From assembly GCA_947247005.1 (NCBI GenBank), contig OX365944.1:8072501-8136500 (forward strand): DNA of 64,000 nucleotides, given 5' to 3'. The notes beneath the pieces were generated by a model. That model was not told the origin of the DNA, searched no databases, and was given only the letters and a program-made list of their open reading frames with translations. Below are positions 12,026 through 24,752 of this stretch, in pieces. The translations under genes were made by a program, and so were the position numbers. Each line of letters starts with the position of its first letter. The first letter of the stretch is position 1. The stretch comes from Spisula solida. Its lineage: Eukaryota > Mollusca > Bivalvia > Venerida > Mactridae.

Positions 12026-15000
12026 TTAAGCACACTTCCTCATATAATAGTCAATGCCACCAAGGCTGTAGTTATCACTGCCAGAATGTGACAGAGGAGT
12101 ACCATCTTTCAGTCGACAAATAGGAGTTGGCATGCAGCATGTGGTTACACCACGACACGTGGGAGAAGCCGAGCATGCATCAAGACAACCTTGTACGGAG
12201 GTAACAGACACGCTGGTGTAGGGAACATCTACCTCCGTACCAATGTAGGCACTGTAAGATGTTCCGTACGTTGAACATGCTGAAACAAACAAAACGACAA
12301 ATGAGACTTCCAGGCTGAAGGAAAACTTAACTATTTCGACTTAAGTTGAACAGTTGAGCTTCACATATTTCCCAAGAAACGAAGCATAGCCCATGTGTTC
12401 TTTATGATTATTGTAGCTCTTTACATAATGCTTCTAAACTATATAAATAGTTGATAATCTTGATTGTCCTGTTTAGCAGATACGCTTAACGAAATTTTAA
12501 GTTTTCCGCTGTAAGATGCTTTGTGAATACCTGCGCTGGGTGGTATTCAATATTAGTCTAATTTAATTGGATTTTAACATGGTGTGGTCTGATTGGTTGT
12601 CCTTATCCTTAAGTCAAATATGATCAATATTGAATACCATCCCAGACTACGTGTTATTTGTTCATACCACGAACTAGAATAAATAAGCAGTATGTCAAAT
12701 AATATGAACTAAGGCATTGCCTAAAATAGGTGATCCATTCATCCAAACATAATAAATTTCCAAAGTAGTGTCAGCGGTGTTTGGGCACGGATCAATTCCA
12801 TGCGTCCAATTTTATTATATTTTTTATGTCTCCCGTGACTTTTGTGAGTATGATATTCTTATATATTTTGTATAAATCGATTATTGATGTCAGTTTTTTG
12901 TTGATATAACATTGTGTACATAAACAATTACCCTAATTAATGTCTTATTTGAATACGATATTGGTTTTTACTGCCCTTTTCTCCATAGGTACCTGTATCA
13001 TTAATTAAGATTAAAAACAAATTAAAAAAGAATTTATTTGTCAAATTTATATATTCATAATATATAATTAATAAATTGTAAAAACAATTTTTTGTTTACT
13101 CTTAATCAATGATACAGTTACCTGTGCTTTTCTCCAGATAAAATTACAATAATATGATATTGCAGTGTTTGTATAGAAGTGACAGATATGAATAAACGAA
13201 CTTATACGAGTAATCATATCTTAGTCAGGGATTTGGACAACGCGAAACATTCTACCTAGTCTAGTATATATCTACCGATGGTCTACTCCAAAAGTATCAC
13301 ACGACAAAAGCAGTAGAACTTCGATGCATCGAACTGCCTTTGGACCGGAAAATTAGTTCAAGCTATCAACTCTCTCGATGTATCTACTGTATACTAATAA
13401 ATCCATTATTTTGTCTAGACCGAAGAACCTATTAGATGTACCTGTGGTGTCCGAACCAAAACTGGTCTAGATATCGACGTTCTACTTTACTATCATTCCT
13501 TTCGTCACTTGATAAGTAAAGTAGTATGAACCTTATAAAAACAAATACACTTAACAAATCTTTTAATTTGTTTTTTCATTTATGAATATTTCTGCATGTA
13601 ATATTGTGTACATGCTATTGAATAACACAGAATAAGATTAATATAGATTTTTCTTCAAAATTAAATACAGCGGATCACTGAACCATGAAACATCAAAACA
13701 CGTAAAATGAACGAGGACTTTAAACGTAGGTGCAAATTATGTTTAATTATGGTCGATTGGAATTTTAAATATATTGTTACATTTAAAAAACACAAAATTA
13801 TGCGAGATTTCACTCAACAAAATGGTATTTTAACTTTTAAAAATACTGTTTAATTTCTATGGTCAAAAGGTAGTTACTCTTCCAAAATGGCATGTTAGCA
13901 CAAAAAGTGAGTAGTTATAAACCTAAATTGGGCTTTATTCTTATCATTGTTTTCTTTAGTTCGGTCTCTTTGATAAGTACATAAACTTGAACACGAACTT
14001 GATCAGCAAAGAGGATATATAGCTGCATTAACTACCTGATAAACACCCGATGAACACACGGCAAAAACGTGTGACATTAGCTTTTGCTGACGTCATCATT
14101 TTTCATTCTGTTTGTGAGAATTGTTATTAGATTGTAAAGATATCAATTGAATTGTAATGCCACATATTAAAGCTGCATATGTTGAAAAGTTGAAAATTTC
14201 AACATAATCCTACATATTTTGACCAAGTTATGGGTAAATATATACATGCACACTTATAAGATTTGTTAAGTGTAAGTAGTTAAAATGTTTCAAATGTACT
14301 TGTTTCTTAATATGTTCTTTAGGATGTATTTTACATAAATCAAATCAAAATCAAATATTTTATTGGACCAACAGCGTTCAGCACGTATACAAAATAGAAT
14401 CGTACACAAAATATATCAGACTATTTGATAGTCATTGGTACATAATTATGTTCCAACTTACAATCGGTACACTGTCCCGTGGTTGAGTCGTAAAGATACC
14501 ATTGTTCACACTGACACACACCACCCTGGCAGACCATGTTGGGCATCGTACAATCAGTATCTGCCGTGCATACTGAACCATACACCACCAACTCTACAAT
14601 ATAACATAAATCCAACTACAAGAAATAAATGTTTTACAGTGACCGATAGAGGTATGATTACTTTCAAGTCCGACATTGTGAAAGCATTCGAATATCTTTA
14701 AATGCATCCGAAAATACGCAATCATGGAGTATTTACAGAACACGTTCACATTCAAGTATTTCTCCATGATAATCTGTGTAGCAATACCACGTGACTTTCA
14801 CATCACGTAAGGCTACAAATCAAAGACGGAAAAAATTGCTTCGCTTCGACTGAAACACAAAAAAGCCGTATGTACATGTATTTTATTTCTTTACAGGTCT
14901 ATGAAATACATTACTCAACACTTATAATAGGTCACTTTCAAACTCTAAAATTTGTGTGCATGACAATAGGGAAAGATCGGTACTTATCTCAATCGCCAAT

Positions 15001-18000
15001 ATATGCTCTGAAGCAATAAATGTTCATGTTTCATGTAGCGTTGTCAACCATGCGGAGGTATTTCCCGGTGTATATAAAAACATTTTTTAAGTGAAATTTA
15101 TCTTTTGTCCGAGGAAATGCAAAATAATGTTAAAAAGTATGACTCAATGTTGATTGCCCAAACAGAAAAACATCAAACATTGCTTAAAAAATACACGTTA
15201 AAAATCTGTGCAGCTTTGAAATTTAGGAAATGAAAACAAATGATAAATTACCTTCCTTTCAATTGAAAATATAGAAGGAAATAAATTTCTTAAAATAGTG
15301 ATAACGCATGGTAACAGATTTATAAAATTTCACACACTCCTTCTTTTGTCAATTCTTATATGTCAAACTCAATTATATCAAAATATCAAAGCATTTTATT
15401 TTTATAGGTGACACTGAGTTCCCTATGGTTCATTACATTGTCACTATCAAAGTCCAGCTAAATCGTAAAAGTCGATGATTTAAGAAATAAAAATCAGTTC
15501 GCGTATTTTGTCGGTGAATAAAACACGGACAGGAGTTCGGATGCGGAATAATTAAATCACGAGTGTCCGTGTTTTATTTACCGACAAAATACAAGAACAG
15601 AGTTTTTATTTAGATTCTAAATACGATAATATCCCGTACTATTTAACTGCGCGCATTCCATTTTTACCCATCTGACATTTAACATAATTCCACGCTGAAA
15701 TAGGGTGGCTTATTAGCTGGTACAATTACCTCCCTCGTTAATGAAAACGACCGTCGTTATTTTCTGAAGGAAATAACACATTTTAAACATTGAAACAATT
15801 TTAATAACACAAGTATAGAGCTGATTGATTATCAGAAGTTTTTATGAAACTAAGTTTCGAGAGTATATTGGAGTTGTTAAAAATAGATGCGTCATAGCTG
15901 TAACACTGGATTTTCGTGCAACTTACCTTGTAAGCGACTCGTTGAAGTTTTTAATATAAAGTTTTCGTTCATTAATTCATAAATATGCCACGTGTTACGG
16001 GGCGTAAATAGTAACAGTCAATTTGAAAGGTATATTTTATTGCGGCTATACGGGCCTTTTAACGTTTTAATACTGTTATTGTAGGGTTAACGCATGCTTT
16101 TTCGTGCTATAACATCTGCAGAGTCCCGAGGGACGGTTGGTGCCCAAGCCCGTACTCTGCAGATGTTATAGCACGAAAAAAATACGTAAACGCTATTATA
16201 GCATACAAAACATCAACTTATGCGTTTGTATTTGGAAAAATTACATTTTGGCGGGAAAGTTTGTGGCGACGTCGCGTAAACAAATGTAACGTCATGAAAA
16301 CAAACGTTACGTCATAACAGTTTTTGTTATTAGCGTCGACTTCCGGGATCGGCAAATACCAAGAAAACATGGATAATGCGGGTTTGTTTAAATTTATTAT
16401 TTAAATCTTATAGAAAATTAATTAGCAGTTACAAATAAAATAGAAATTACAGTTCATAAGACGCTGTAAAATCGTTTATTTTCGTCGGTGAGGCCTTGAA
16501 ATGAGTATACGTAAAACTGGACGTTAACAGCGCGTTCTCGCGTGAATCTTTATGTTTACGCATGGTTTTCGTCCCGTTAACGTATGGGCAAAATCACCGT
16601 TTTTATGCTATAATTAACTTTTGAGACTAAAGGCTGCTAAAACTAAGTAGTTCAGCAGTTTTACTGTTGTAACTAGGTCATTCAGCGTAGGTATTCCGCC
16701 TTTTGTTTGCTGAATCTTTTCTATTCAGCTTTTAAACAGCTTTCTGACAGCTAAAACTAGGCATTATAGTCTATTTGCTGTGGAAACTGGGTCATTCAGC
16801 TAGTTATAATGTATTATACTTTTTGACAGCTTGGACTTGGGCGGATCTGCGCTTGTTTAGTTGGACATTGTGTCTTTATGTGTTTTATGTTTCCTGTGCT
16901 CGGTTGGTTCAGTTGGGCATTGTGCTTTGTGTGTTTTTAATGTTTTCGGTGCTCGGCTGGTTAAGTTGAGTGCTGCCTTTCCTGTCTGATTTAATATAAT
17001 CTTTTTTAATACATGCACTGGTTTGCTCTATGTGTATATAGATTTATCCGCAGTTTGTGTTAGAATATAATTTGTTTCACATTTCCTCGACTAAGTACTA
17101 GTATAGGATAGAACATGAGTAGGTGTTGTATATGGGATTTATAACTCCGAGTGAAACGAGGATTATAATCCCATATCAACACCTACGAGCGGTTCTATCT
17201 GACTTAGACTATAGATAAATAATCTTTGTTAATCAGGTACACTTTGCCTATAAATCGACCAGTTAATTACATAGGGTATGATAAGCCATTTAAGTGCTGG
17301 TGTAATATGTTAAGTGTTGCATGATGCATATATAGATTTAAGTGGCAAAATTAAGCTATTTACAGTAAAACCTCAATAATGAAACTCCTTGGGACTGTAA
17401 AAACTTGATTGCATCATTCTATAAAAGAGCAAAGAGATGAAAACGGAACAAAAAATGGTTAATTCTGAGCCAATCTTGTTAAAGAGGTGGTTTTCATATA
17501 GGTGCAATTTCACTGTGAATTTGTGGTTGAATAATGTGCAAGTCATTGAACAGAAAGTAGTGGTCTTTATTTTAAGGTGGTCTTGAAGGTGAGGTCTTCA
17601 TTTGTGAATTATGGGTTGTGATAGTATGAAAGTCATTTACTTCAATCACCAGACACCATTGGAACCCCTACAATTTGTTTTAATCGTTTAGTTGGTTTAA
17701 GTTCTACTCTGTGAAAATGATGTCTTAGAAGAGAGGGGTAATCTGCACGTAATTATTGAAGACACAATAGTACAGAACAACCCCTGTAGAGTGAGACCCT
17801 TTGTGGGCTGCAAATATTGGTTATTGTTCAGAAGTTGTTGACTTACTGAATTTACAAAATTATATACATGTAATAACGTTTTGTTATACAGAGGTTGTTG
17901 CACTACATAATTTTTATGTCCCCTAGAGAGGTCGTACTGTAGTCATAGAATCTACCACGGCATTCACCCTCTACTGATAATGTTGTAAGCACTCAGCAGA

Positions 18001-21000
18001 GATGTTGGCAATACCTTAATTGGTTAATTATCTTTCAAAATTGTTGTCTCAGATTATGACAGAAATAATGAACAAATGTAGAAAGGTTTGATATACATGT
18101 ACATGTATTCTAATAAGTCCAATTAGTTACTTGTTTAAAATATAGTATTGTTACAATATAGACTAAACTAAGCTTGGTATCAAAAATGTTTGGCATCCAC
18201 ATTTTCTATGCTAAATGCATGTATACATTATTATAGCTATGCTCAATTATTTTGCTTGGCCTACTATAGTATATAGCAATCTATTGTTATATATACCACA
18301 GCAAAGTGTTGTATACGGGATTTATTCATGCTGATTGGCTAGCTACTGAGATCTATAGTCTAAACAATTGTTCGCAGTAAAGCTTTGTAATACGCTTTTA
18401 TTGTTGTCTTATCGTCCATATAAAGTTATAGTTTCATGTTTAAAAAATGGGTTACCGACATTGCATTTAATCCAATAATTGTGCTTTTTCATGTTTTTAG
18501 GGTGGGTGTCAATTATATGGAATAATTCTGTTTAGAAATAATAGAATTATCATTAAGTTTATTTTTACGTTGTTTACATTTGGCGTATACATTTACAACC
18601 GTCAGAATATTAAGTGTATACGGCAGTCTATGGGGGAAATGTAAGCTTTCCTCGAAATAAAGGATCCCTATCAAAACTGCGCCGTTTTTTCCAGCACTTC
18701 GTATGTTTCTCCAAATTTTAAACCGATTTAATTCAATTAGCAACATTTGATTATTCTAGGATCAACAATTATTGTGAAACTGTTCGTTAAATCGATATTT
18801 TTGCAGATAATCACTCCGCCGGGGCGATATCGAACCTGTTTCGTAATATGAAAATGGCGTGTTTATCAAATGTCTAGGCTGTATAGCTATTTTTAGAAAC
18901 TCCAGACCAGGGTCACAATAATAAATTAATATGCCCCTTTTTACAATTATTTAGATACCCACCATGCCCGTATAGTTACATATGCTCATTTGATATTTAA
19001 GACAAGATCGGCAGTAAGAAAACCAACATTAAACGTGTAAAGTCGGTTTAAGCTTTAGCAGCATCAATCAGATCGCCTCCCATCAGCACTCTCAGTGCTT
19101 TGATTGCGACTAGCTATACATTACTGGTACCGGTTTTTTTCGTCTTTGGTATGACGTGACCTGGGATCGAACCCGAGATATCTCGCGCTCGAAGCGGACG
19201 CTCAACCACTAGGCAATCGAGGTATATGCATGTAGAAATGCATATTATACAGTTTTGTATTCACTAAACGATAAGAGCATCAGATGTGAGGCCGTGTTGA
19301 ATAAATTGTGCAAATCTACACTATCTATTATTTTGATGTTTCGAATAATTCATAATCAATCAAGCTATCCCTTCCTACACATTGGAAACGTAAAAGGATG
19401 TGGTTTTTTTTTGTATAATTTATATAGCAATATATTTACTATAATTATAAAGTTTACATTTTTTATTTATATTTTGTTTTGCTCATTATCAATTATAATA
19501 CTGTTATCGTGTGCTGAATGTCAAGCTATATAAACACTGGTACATAAACATTATGAATTTCTTATTTCGCATGACGTGTTCACGAGGTGAACCATGGTAA
19601 CCCAACGCTCGACCTTTTGACAACTGAAACTTTGACTTTCAGCGGTTAAGTTCATTTTCTCGTTCAGTTTAGCGTTGGGCATTATGCCGTGTAATTGTGT
19701 TCTGTGTTTTTTTTATGTTTTCTGTGTTCGGCTGTTGCAGTTGTGTGCTGCCTTCACTGTCCGATTTCTTACTAACGTTCTACCTTAAGGCTATAGAATG
19801 CTATAAAACTATGGCGCCACTCACAAAAAGCTACAAAATCTTTCCGAGGCGACATTTATCTTAATATCTTTATGAAATTTTATCGAACAAAACCCTATTA
19901 GTACAGTCAATGTTTAATATGTGTGGATGCTATCTTGCAAAGCATTGGTGAAAAGGAACATTCCTTTTTTTAAATATGCATGTTTGGTATTATGCTTTAC
20001 CTTTTTGTTGAACCTTCAACTTAAGTTCTGTAGCAGGTCAAGCAACGCGTCAAAAAGACAAACTTGCATTTTTCTACAACTAAAAAATACATAGGCTACT
20101 GTGTGCTCGGGGCTTTGTTACCACAAATACGCTCTTTTAGGCTTTTCTCAATGGACGATTGCTCCGGTAATTCGTAGAAAGATTCGTTAAAATCTTAAAA
20201 CACCAAAGTGTAGCTTCGGCATGTTGAAGTGACGTCATCGAAAGCGTTTGTGACATCATTCGTATACAACCGATACATGCAGAATGCAAAGGACAAAATT
20301 AGTGTTGTCATATTCTATAATAAAGCGTTATTCATGATTGACACTTGCATATAATCAAAACACTTCATTACAAACATGATTGCAATGAACTAAGTTGAAA
20401 CATTTGAATGAATATGCGCAAAGAGTGACCCCACATCATTGTCGGAGCCAAAGCTCGTTGTAGTAAAAATGAAATTAACAAAATGTTTCGTTATTTATGG
20501 GAAACGGAGTGTTGCTTTTGACAGCTTTGTGCTTTTTGATCATTTTTTCATAATAACAAATTCAGCTGCAAAATAATCAGTCCCTGTTTAATAATTATCA
20601 TATCGAATATTACCGGCAAAATACTACAATCGGTATGAAATATGGGTGAAATAGCACACGATTGTACTATTGAAAAGGAAAATTAATTTATCATTATTTG
20701 ACCTATTCATAAAAATATAAGCAATTGAAGTACATTTACTATTTTTGACGAGAGCAAAGAAACTAAACACTTTAAGTAGCAAGGTTTCCGGCTTGAAATC
20801 GGAGTGAATTAATACTTAATTGGTGTTTTGTAATACTTCTATTCAGTTCATGTCATTAATGCACTTTTACGTATTATTAATATAAACATAAATCATAGTA
20901 AAAATAAAGTGTCAGTGTTTTATATTGTCGTCAAAAAATATTATGTGCCGTTGCAAATGGTTTCTGTCCATCTACAGTATAACCTCCCGAAACGGCACCT

Positions 21001-24000
21001 CTGAGAAGCGACAACCTCCGAGAAGCGGCACTGTATTAACATTTGACTGTGATTTGTTCTATCATTTTTCCGATGTACACACAAAAAACCGGATGTACCA
21101 GATTTGGCATAACTTTTATAGCACAACTTGACTCCGCGAGACATGAGAAAACAATCCATGACGTCACCCATAGCACATGTGCAGTTATCAATATTAAACT
21201 GGCATATTCGTTTCAATGTTTTCTGTTAAGGGGCCTTACGGCAGATTGACAGTTTTGTCAAGTATGTTCCCTCTATAAATAAAGTATTTATTATTATTAA
21301 TAAAGTCCTACATACCACAATCCAAACATAGCGTTGCCGTTCTGCATGCACAACCTTTATTAATTAAGAATTAAAAGTCAGGTCAATGTGCGATTTCGCC
21401 ATTTCTTAAACGTTTTATCAAATCAATCATTTCATAACTGATACATTGGCCATTTGATGTTTTTTAATCTGACTAGTACTACCACAGGAATTTGAAGTTC
21501 TGCCAGGAAAATATTATACAAGTCGGTCCATCACAAATCACTCTACATATAAATATATAATACAGTCGGGACTCGTTACAACGACATCCGATATACCGAC
21601 AATTTCGTTATAACGACACCAATTGGTGGGGACCGATTCTATACAACGTTAATAGTATCCGTTATAACGACATATTCACTTACCGACACCGACAGCAAAA
21701 AGATGGGAACGAATCGATTGTTTACACAGTAATTAATACTCGATATACTGACACTATCAATGGACTATTTTTCACACCTTAGCTATTTATCGGCTTCACA
21801 AAGTCACCATTTGAGCAAGGAGCCTAATTATGTAATTACACTTGTGAAAATCATCTTAATTGCTCTCTTTATAATAGTGGATCCTTTCACAGCCGAATCT
21901 CAGTTTGTGTGCTACGGCTCGCGCATTCGTAATCAAGGGAGATAAGCGAAGTCATCGCATTTATTCGTATTTTAGAAATCGTACGGTTCACGAAATAAAC
22001 AATGTTAATCGAGATTTCTCGACTTGATTTATTAATTCCTCAATTCTTAAAGACGATAGTGTAAAATTTGTAACAAAAGGAATCACTAAATTATTCTCTA
22101 AAGCGTTAGATGCTATAGTTTACTGTAGTAGTATCCGGACATCTTTAAATTCGGACCCCCTTTATTTTGGAGCTCTCTCAAAACATTGTATTTTATTTTA
22201 AATATTATTTTATGTAATTATGATAATTTCATACTGCTGATTTTGCTGATTATGTCAATTTTATGTCATAATAAAGTATATGTTAATCATTAATTGATAT
22301 GTATGAAACAATCTCCAAATCAAATTTCTCGTCACTAGTGAAATTCAGTATAATGACAAATTCGTTATAACGACATTTTGATCGGGAACAAACAGTGTCG
22401 TTGTATCGAGATCTGACTGTACAAGGAACGCAACGCCTTTCTCCCCTCCAAAATGGAATCCCGTAGCCAGTGCTAACAAACTAAAAGATACAAGCGATTA
22501 AGTTAGCTCATTCGACGTAGAATATTTATATGTGCCTCGTGCAATCAAAAATATTTACTTTCGTCTGATATTACGAGCTATATTCCTTATTTTCTTCACG
22601 AAATGTCAATATCTAGTACATCGTCGGTGCCATTCTGCCATTGGTGTCGTCACTAAACCACGCCTTCAGGCAAATATTAATTTACATTTTAGGGGATAGG
22701 GTAGACAAGCAGGAATTGCAATGAAAGTGTTGCAAAGCTATGATAAATATGCTTTATTAATTAAATGCGTATTTGTTGATTAACTCTAAGGGTATATATA
22801 GTACATTGTAATGCTATGTTTGTTATGTCCACCAAATTTTGATTTGAAGAAAAAACGCTTTCTTAAAACATGCCCTATCGCACTATAGAATGTCCTTAAG
22901 TGTTTATACAAAGTGGGTGTGAAGCTAGACTTCCAAATTGATCATTTTGTATTTATCTCCAACCGTTGCACGTTTTCCTCGTGGCAAATCAGTAATATTT
23001 ACAAACCAGTGACATTCCTTAGCTACTCACTTGGATCGGTGCACGAGTTTATCGTGTGCCAATAGTGGGCCGGTGTGTTAAAAATAACAAAATCAACTGA
23101 CCGTGAGTGGAAAATACAGGGTTTCCCATATACAAACTCAGCTCGGGGCGTGGCTTGTGAAGAGACAGAATGGCACCGACGATGTACTAGATATTGAACT
23201 TTGAGAAGTAAATCACAAATGGTTCGCGTAAATTCAGGAAAATATAGTGATTGTCGATTAGATTGGGTAGATATAAGTTTTCTTCGTCAAATGAGCTAAC
23301 TTGATCGCTTGTATCTTTTATTTTGTTAGCACTGGCTACGGGATTCCATTTTGGAGGGTGGGAGGCGTTGCGTTCCTTGTATTATATATTTATATGTAGA
23401 GTAATTTGTGATGGACCGACTTGTACAATATTTTATTGGTAGAACTTCAAATTCCTGTGGTACTACCTTCAATCTCGGACACAAAAAATCTAAATACAAA
23501 AAAACTATAAATTAACTGTCGCCTGTCTTTAAACACGGGCGATGAAATCCTCTCGAATTCTTACTTTTATGTCATTGTCTCTTTTTAGTCGTATACATTT
23601 AAATATAAAAACTGCGGTTTTTTCAGTCATTATTATCTGTAGGTTATGGATATGACATAATTTTAAATGCTGATATATTTTAACAACTAGACAATATTAT
23701 GCAGTATAATATACGTCCGTTTGGATGCGTTTCTTTTCACGATAAATGTAAACTTTTAAATCCTTTTATCTTTTCGATGATTTGCAACATATCAAATTGA
23801 CTTTACATACATAGTAATACATTTTGCAATAGCTTTGTAACCAGCAGAATAGTCTTACACAAAAGGTAGGGATCGGTGGCCTAGAGGTAGGGCGCGCACA
23901 TCGGGATCGAGAGGTCCTGAGTCCAACCCCGTCGGGACCACTGCTTAATTTCTCTAAGCAATAATAGCCCACATGCTTCACTCGACAAAGGTGTGAATCG

Positions 24001-24752
24001 GTACCTTTGATGGCTCTGGCTGAACATGTTCGATAGTCCTGGGCGCCACAGATCGATGTTGGCTGCATACTCACCAGGAGAGAAATAGTCTCCAAAGGGA
24101 CACTCGAACGCAGGTTTCCATAGGTAGCGCAATAGCCAGGGAAGTTAAAATGTCAAAGTGTGGTTGAACAGCTGGACTGTTGAAAGCAGCCCTCGAAAAT
24201 TGGTAACTTAACTTAACTTTTTAAAGTACAAAACACATTATAATAGTTGATATAAGCATTACCAGGCTACATCAGAAGTATGTTGGAAAAATAATTATAT
24301 ACCTTTGGAGACGGTTTCTCGTAGCAGTGGTATATGACGCTGTTCTTGAAACACTAGTAAATAGAGTAACGTGTTATTACATGATAAAAGTGCTATATAA
24401 ATATGGTATAATAAAATGAATAATAAATAATAATACCATTTTGTCTGAAATACACAGTTCCGGATTCAGCAACACAACCTGATGCAGTATCAAATATTAC
24501 TGATGAGATCCAACATGTCCGTAGTGGAGAATTATAAAAGAACGATTTACAGGAATCCATCGACGAGCACATCATGCCACAATGTTTGATACTTCTAACT
24601 TCACCAATATCAGTGCTTGATGCGGAACAACGCAGGTTTGCCATGGTTGATTCTTTCATAAATAGAGTGTCACGTGATGTCGCTGTGGCACCCCGCCATA
24701 ATAGGCCTACCGTAAACACAAGTATATTAAATACCAGTATTTTTCCTTTCAT
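12026..24752 (-). CDS. PAN gene A: secreted PAN/Apple - EB module - PAN protein, 233 aa
   Basis: Three exons on the minus strand: exon 1 24752-24437, exon 2 14593-14462, exon 3 12279-12026 (stop TAA). Both introns are phase 1, the donors are GTATTA and GTAAGT, and lengths sum to 702 nt. Exon 1 encodes a hydrophobic signal peptide (MKGKILVFNILVFTVGLLW) and a six-Cys PAN/Apple-like domain (KHCGMMCSSMDSCKSFFYN). Exon 2 is a six-Cys EB/EGF-like module (about residues 107-149, CQGGVCQCEQW). Exon 3 is a second PAN-like domain with eight Cys, ending MRKCA. PAN domains usually mediate protein or carbohydrate binding outside the cell; the ligand here is unknown. An in-frame Met ten codons upstream (24782) is possible, but Met at 24752 directly precedes the signal peptide. 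Gene B confirms the exon limits. Confidence 0.85.
13171..14461. other. gene A intron 2, no gene
   Basis: The sequence is AT-rich and shares patches with gene B intron 2 (for example 13440-13530 with 33610-33715, and 14170-14400 with 34090-34340). A tail-like run of AAATCAAATCAAAATCAAAT at 14337 precedes ATTTTATTGG and resembles the reverse of a retroposon 3' end. It is present in both gene copies. Confidence 0.5.
15503..15592. repeat. hairpin, 29-bp arms
   Basis: The arm at 15503-15531 (containing TTTTGTCGGTGAATAAAACA) pairs with 15564-15592 with one mismatch across a 32-base loop. It lies in gene A intron 1 and is absent from the equivalent region of gene B. It is likely a fold-back remnant of a small DNA transposon. 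Confidence 0.85.
16098..16180. repeat. perfect hairpin, 27-bp arms
   Basis: Bases 16098-16124 (containing CGTGCTATAACATCTGCAGA) are exactly complementary to 16154-16180, with a 29-base loop that includes GAGGGACGGTTGG. The perfect pairing suggests recent origin or active maintenance. Confidence 0.9.
16640..17010 (+). repeat. array of short ATTCAGC-type subrepeats ending in dispersed tail
   Basis: Short degenerate units (AACTAGGTCATTCAGC, AACTGGGTCATTCAGC, TTTTTGACAGC) run into the GTGCTCGGTTGGTT tail seen elsewhere in the window. The reverse-strand counterpart lies at about 26380-26760. Open frames through both are products of the repeat. Confidence 0.65.
17120..17187. repeat. hairpin, about 24-bp arms
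   Basis: The arm TAGGTGTTGTATATGGGATT (from 17120) pairs with 17163-17187 across a short loop containing CTCCGAGTGAAACGAGG. A single related arm (GTGTTGTATACGGGATTTAT) is at about 18306. Confidence 0.8.
19130..19225 (-). mobile_element. 5' part of tRNA-derived SINE
   Basis: In reverse complement it reads the A box and B box (GGTTCGATCCCAGG) of the family at 3905. It is collinear with the fuller copy at 38546-38718 in the gene B duplicate, so it was present before that duplication. Confidence 0.75.
19247..21090. repeat. intronic block C1, paralogous to 38732-42364 and 42366-46010
   Basis: It matches the two gene B blocks from CAGTTTTGTATTCACTAAAC through ACACAAAAAACCGGATG, but lacks two segments they contain: one of about 1.25 kb at 19390/19391 and one of about 720 bp near 20884. 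No coding sequence is apparent. It contains a copy of the GTGCTCGG-type dispersed repeat at about 19665. Confidence 0.85.
21228..21306 (+). mobile_element. retroposon 3' tail ending in ATT repeats
   Basis: GGGGCCTTACGGCAGATTGACAG, TGTTCCCTCTATAAATAAAG and a short TTATTATTA tail match the element end at 51595-51785, which has a much longer ATT tail. Simple-repeat tails of this sort are common at the 3' ends of non-LTR retroelements and their SINEs. Confidence 0.55.
21480..23463. mobile_element. large fold-back element with about 300-bp arms, split by a second transposon
   Basis: The left arm (21480-21562 plus 22422-22639, extending weakly to about 22670) is the inverted copy of the right arm (about 23168-23463, weakly from 23140). 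Shared blocks include ACAGGAATTTGAAGTTCT, GTCGGTCCATCACAAAT, GGCTACGGGATTCCATTTTG (right) and CAATATCTAGTACATCGTCG (left). The left arm is interrupted by the element at 21563-22419; the right arm is uninterrupted. No transposase is visible, so it is non-autonomous. Confidence 0.88.
21563..22419. mobile_element. 857-bp pogo/Tigger-like non-autonomous DNA transposon nested in the fold-back element
   Basis: The ends CAGTCGGGACTCGTTACAAC and its counterpart ending GTATCGAGATCTGACTG are inverted, and motifs such as GTTATAACGACA recur inside, as in pogo/Tigger-type termini. TA flanks both sides (21561-21562, 22420-22421). The uninterrupted right arm of the host element preserves the empty site with a single TA. 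No long open frame remains. Confidence 0.88.
23868..23950 (+). mobile_element. tRNA-like SINE head, second family
   Basis: GGTGGCCTAGAGGTAGGGC resembles an A box and GAGTCCAACCCCGTC a degraded B box. It is followed by a body with GCAATAATAGCCCACATGCT. The orthologous copy is at 46228-46310 and has a slightly different B box (GAGTTCAACTCCC). It lies downstream of exon 1 in both genes. Overlapping minus-strand open frames are not genes. Confidence 0.6.

Larger units (their letters stand above)
703..13170. repeat. 6,232-bp direct tandem duplication (units 703-6934 and 6935-13166/13170)
   Basis: Every landmark recurs at an offset of exactly 6,232. The tetranucleotide GTTT stands at the left edge (703-706), the junction (6935-6938) and the right edge (13167-13170), which marks microhomology at the breakpoints. 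By eye I found only four mismatches: 851/7083 (G/C), 870/7102 (T/C), 1134/7366 (A/T) and 2959/9191 (T/G). Identity is therefore near 99.9 percent. The unit holds the last three exons of the ependymin-related gene (+) and the last exon of PAN gene A (-). It is either a very recent duplication or an uncollapsed assembly repeat. Confidence 0.97.

Noticed and set aside
20925..21249. Several overlapping open frames on both strands
   Set aside because: They cover a short element with CTCCGAGAAGCGGCAC subrepeats and a retroposon tail; no frame is conserved in the gene B blocks.
23766..24132. Two overlapping minus-strand open frames of 109 and 83 codons
   Set aside because: They run antisense through a tRNA-like SINE and are not kept open in the copy near 46200-46500.
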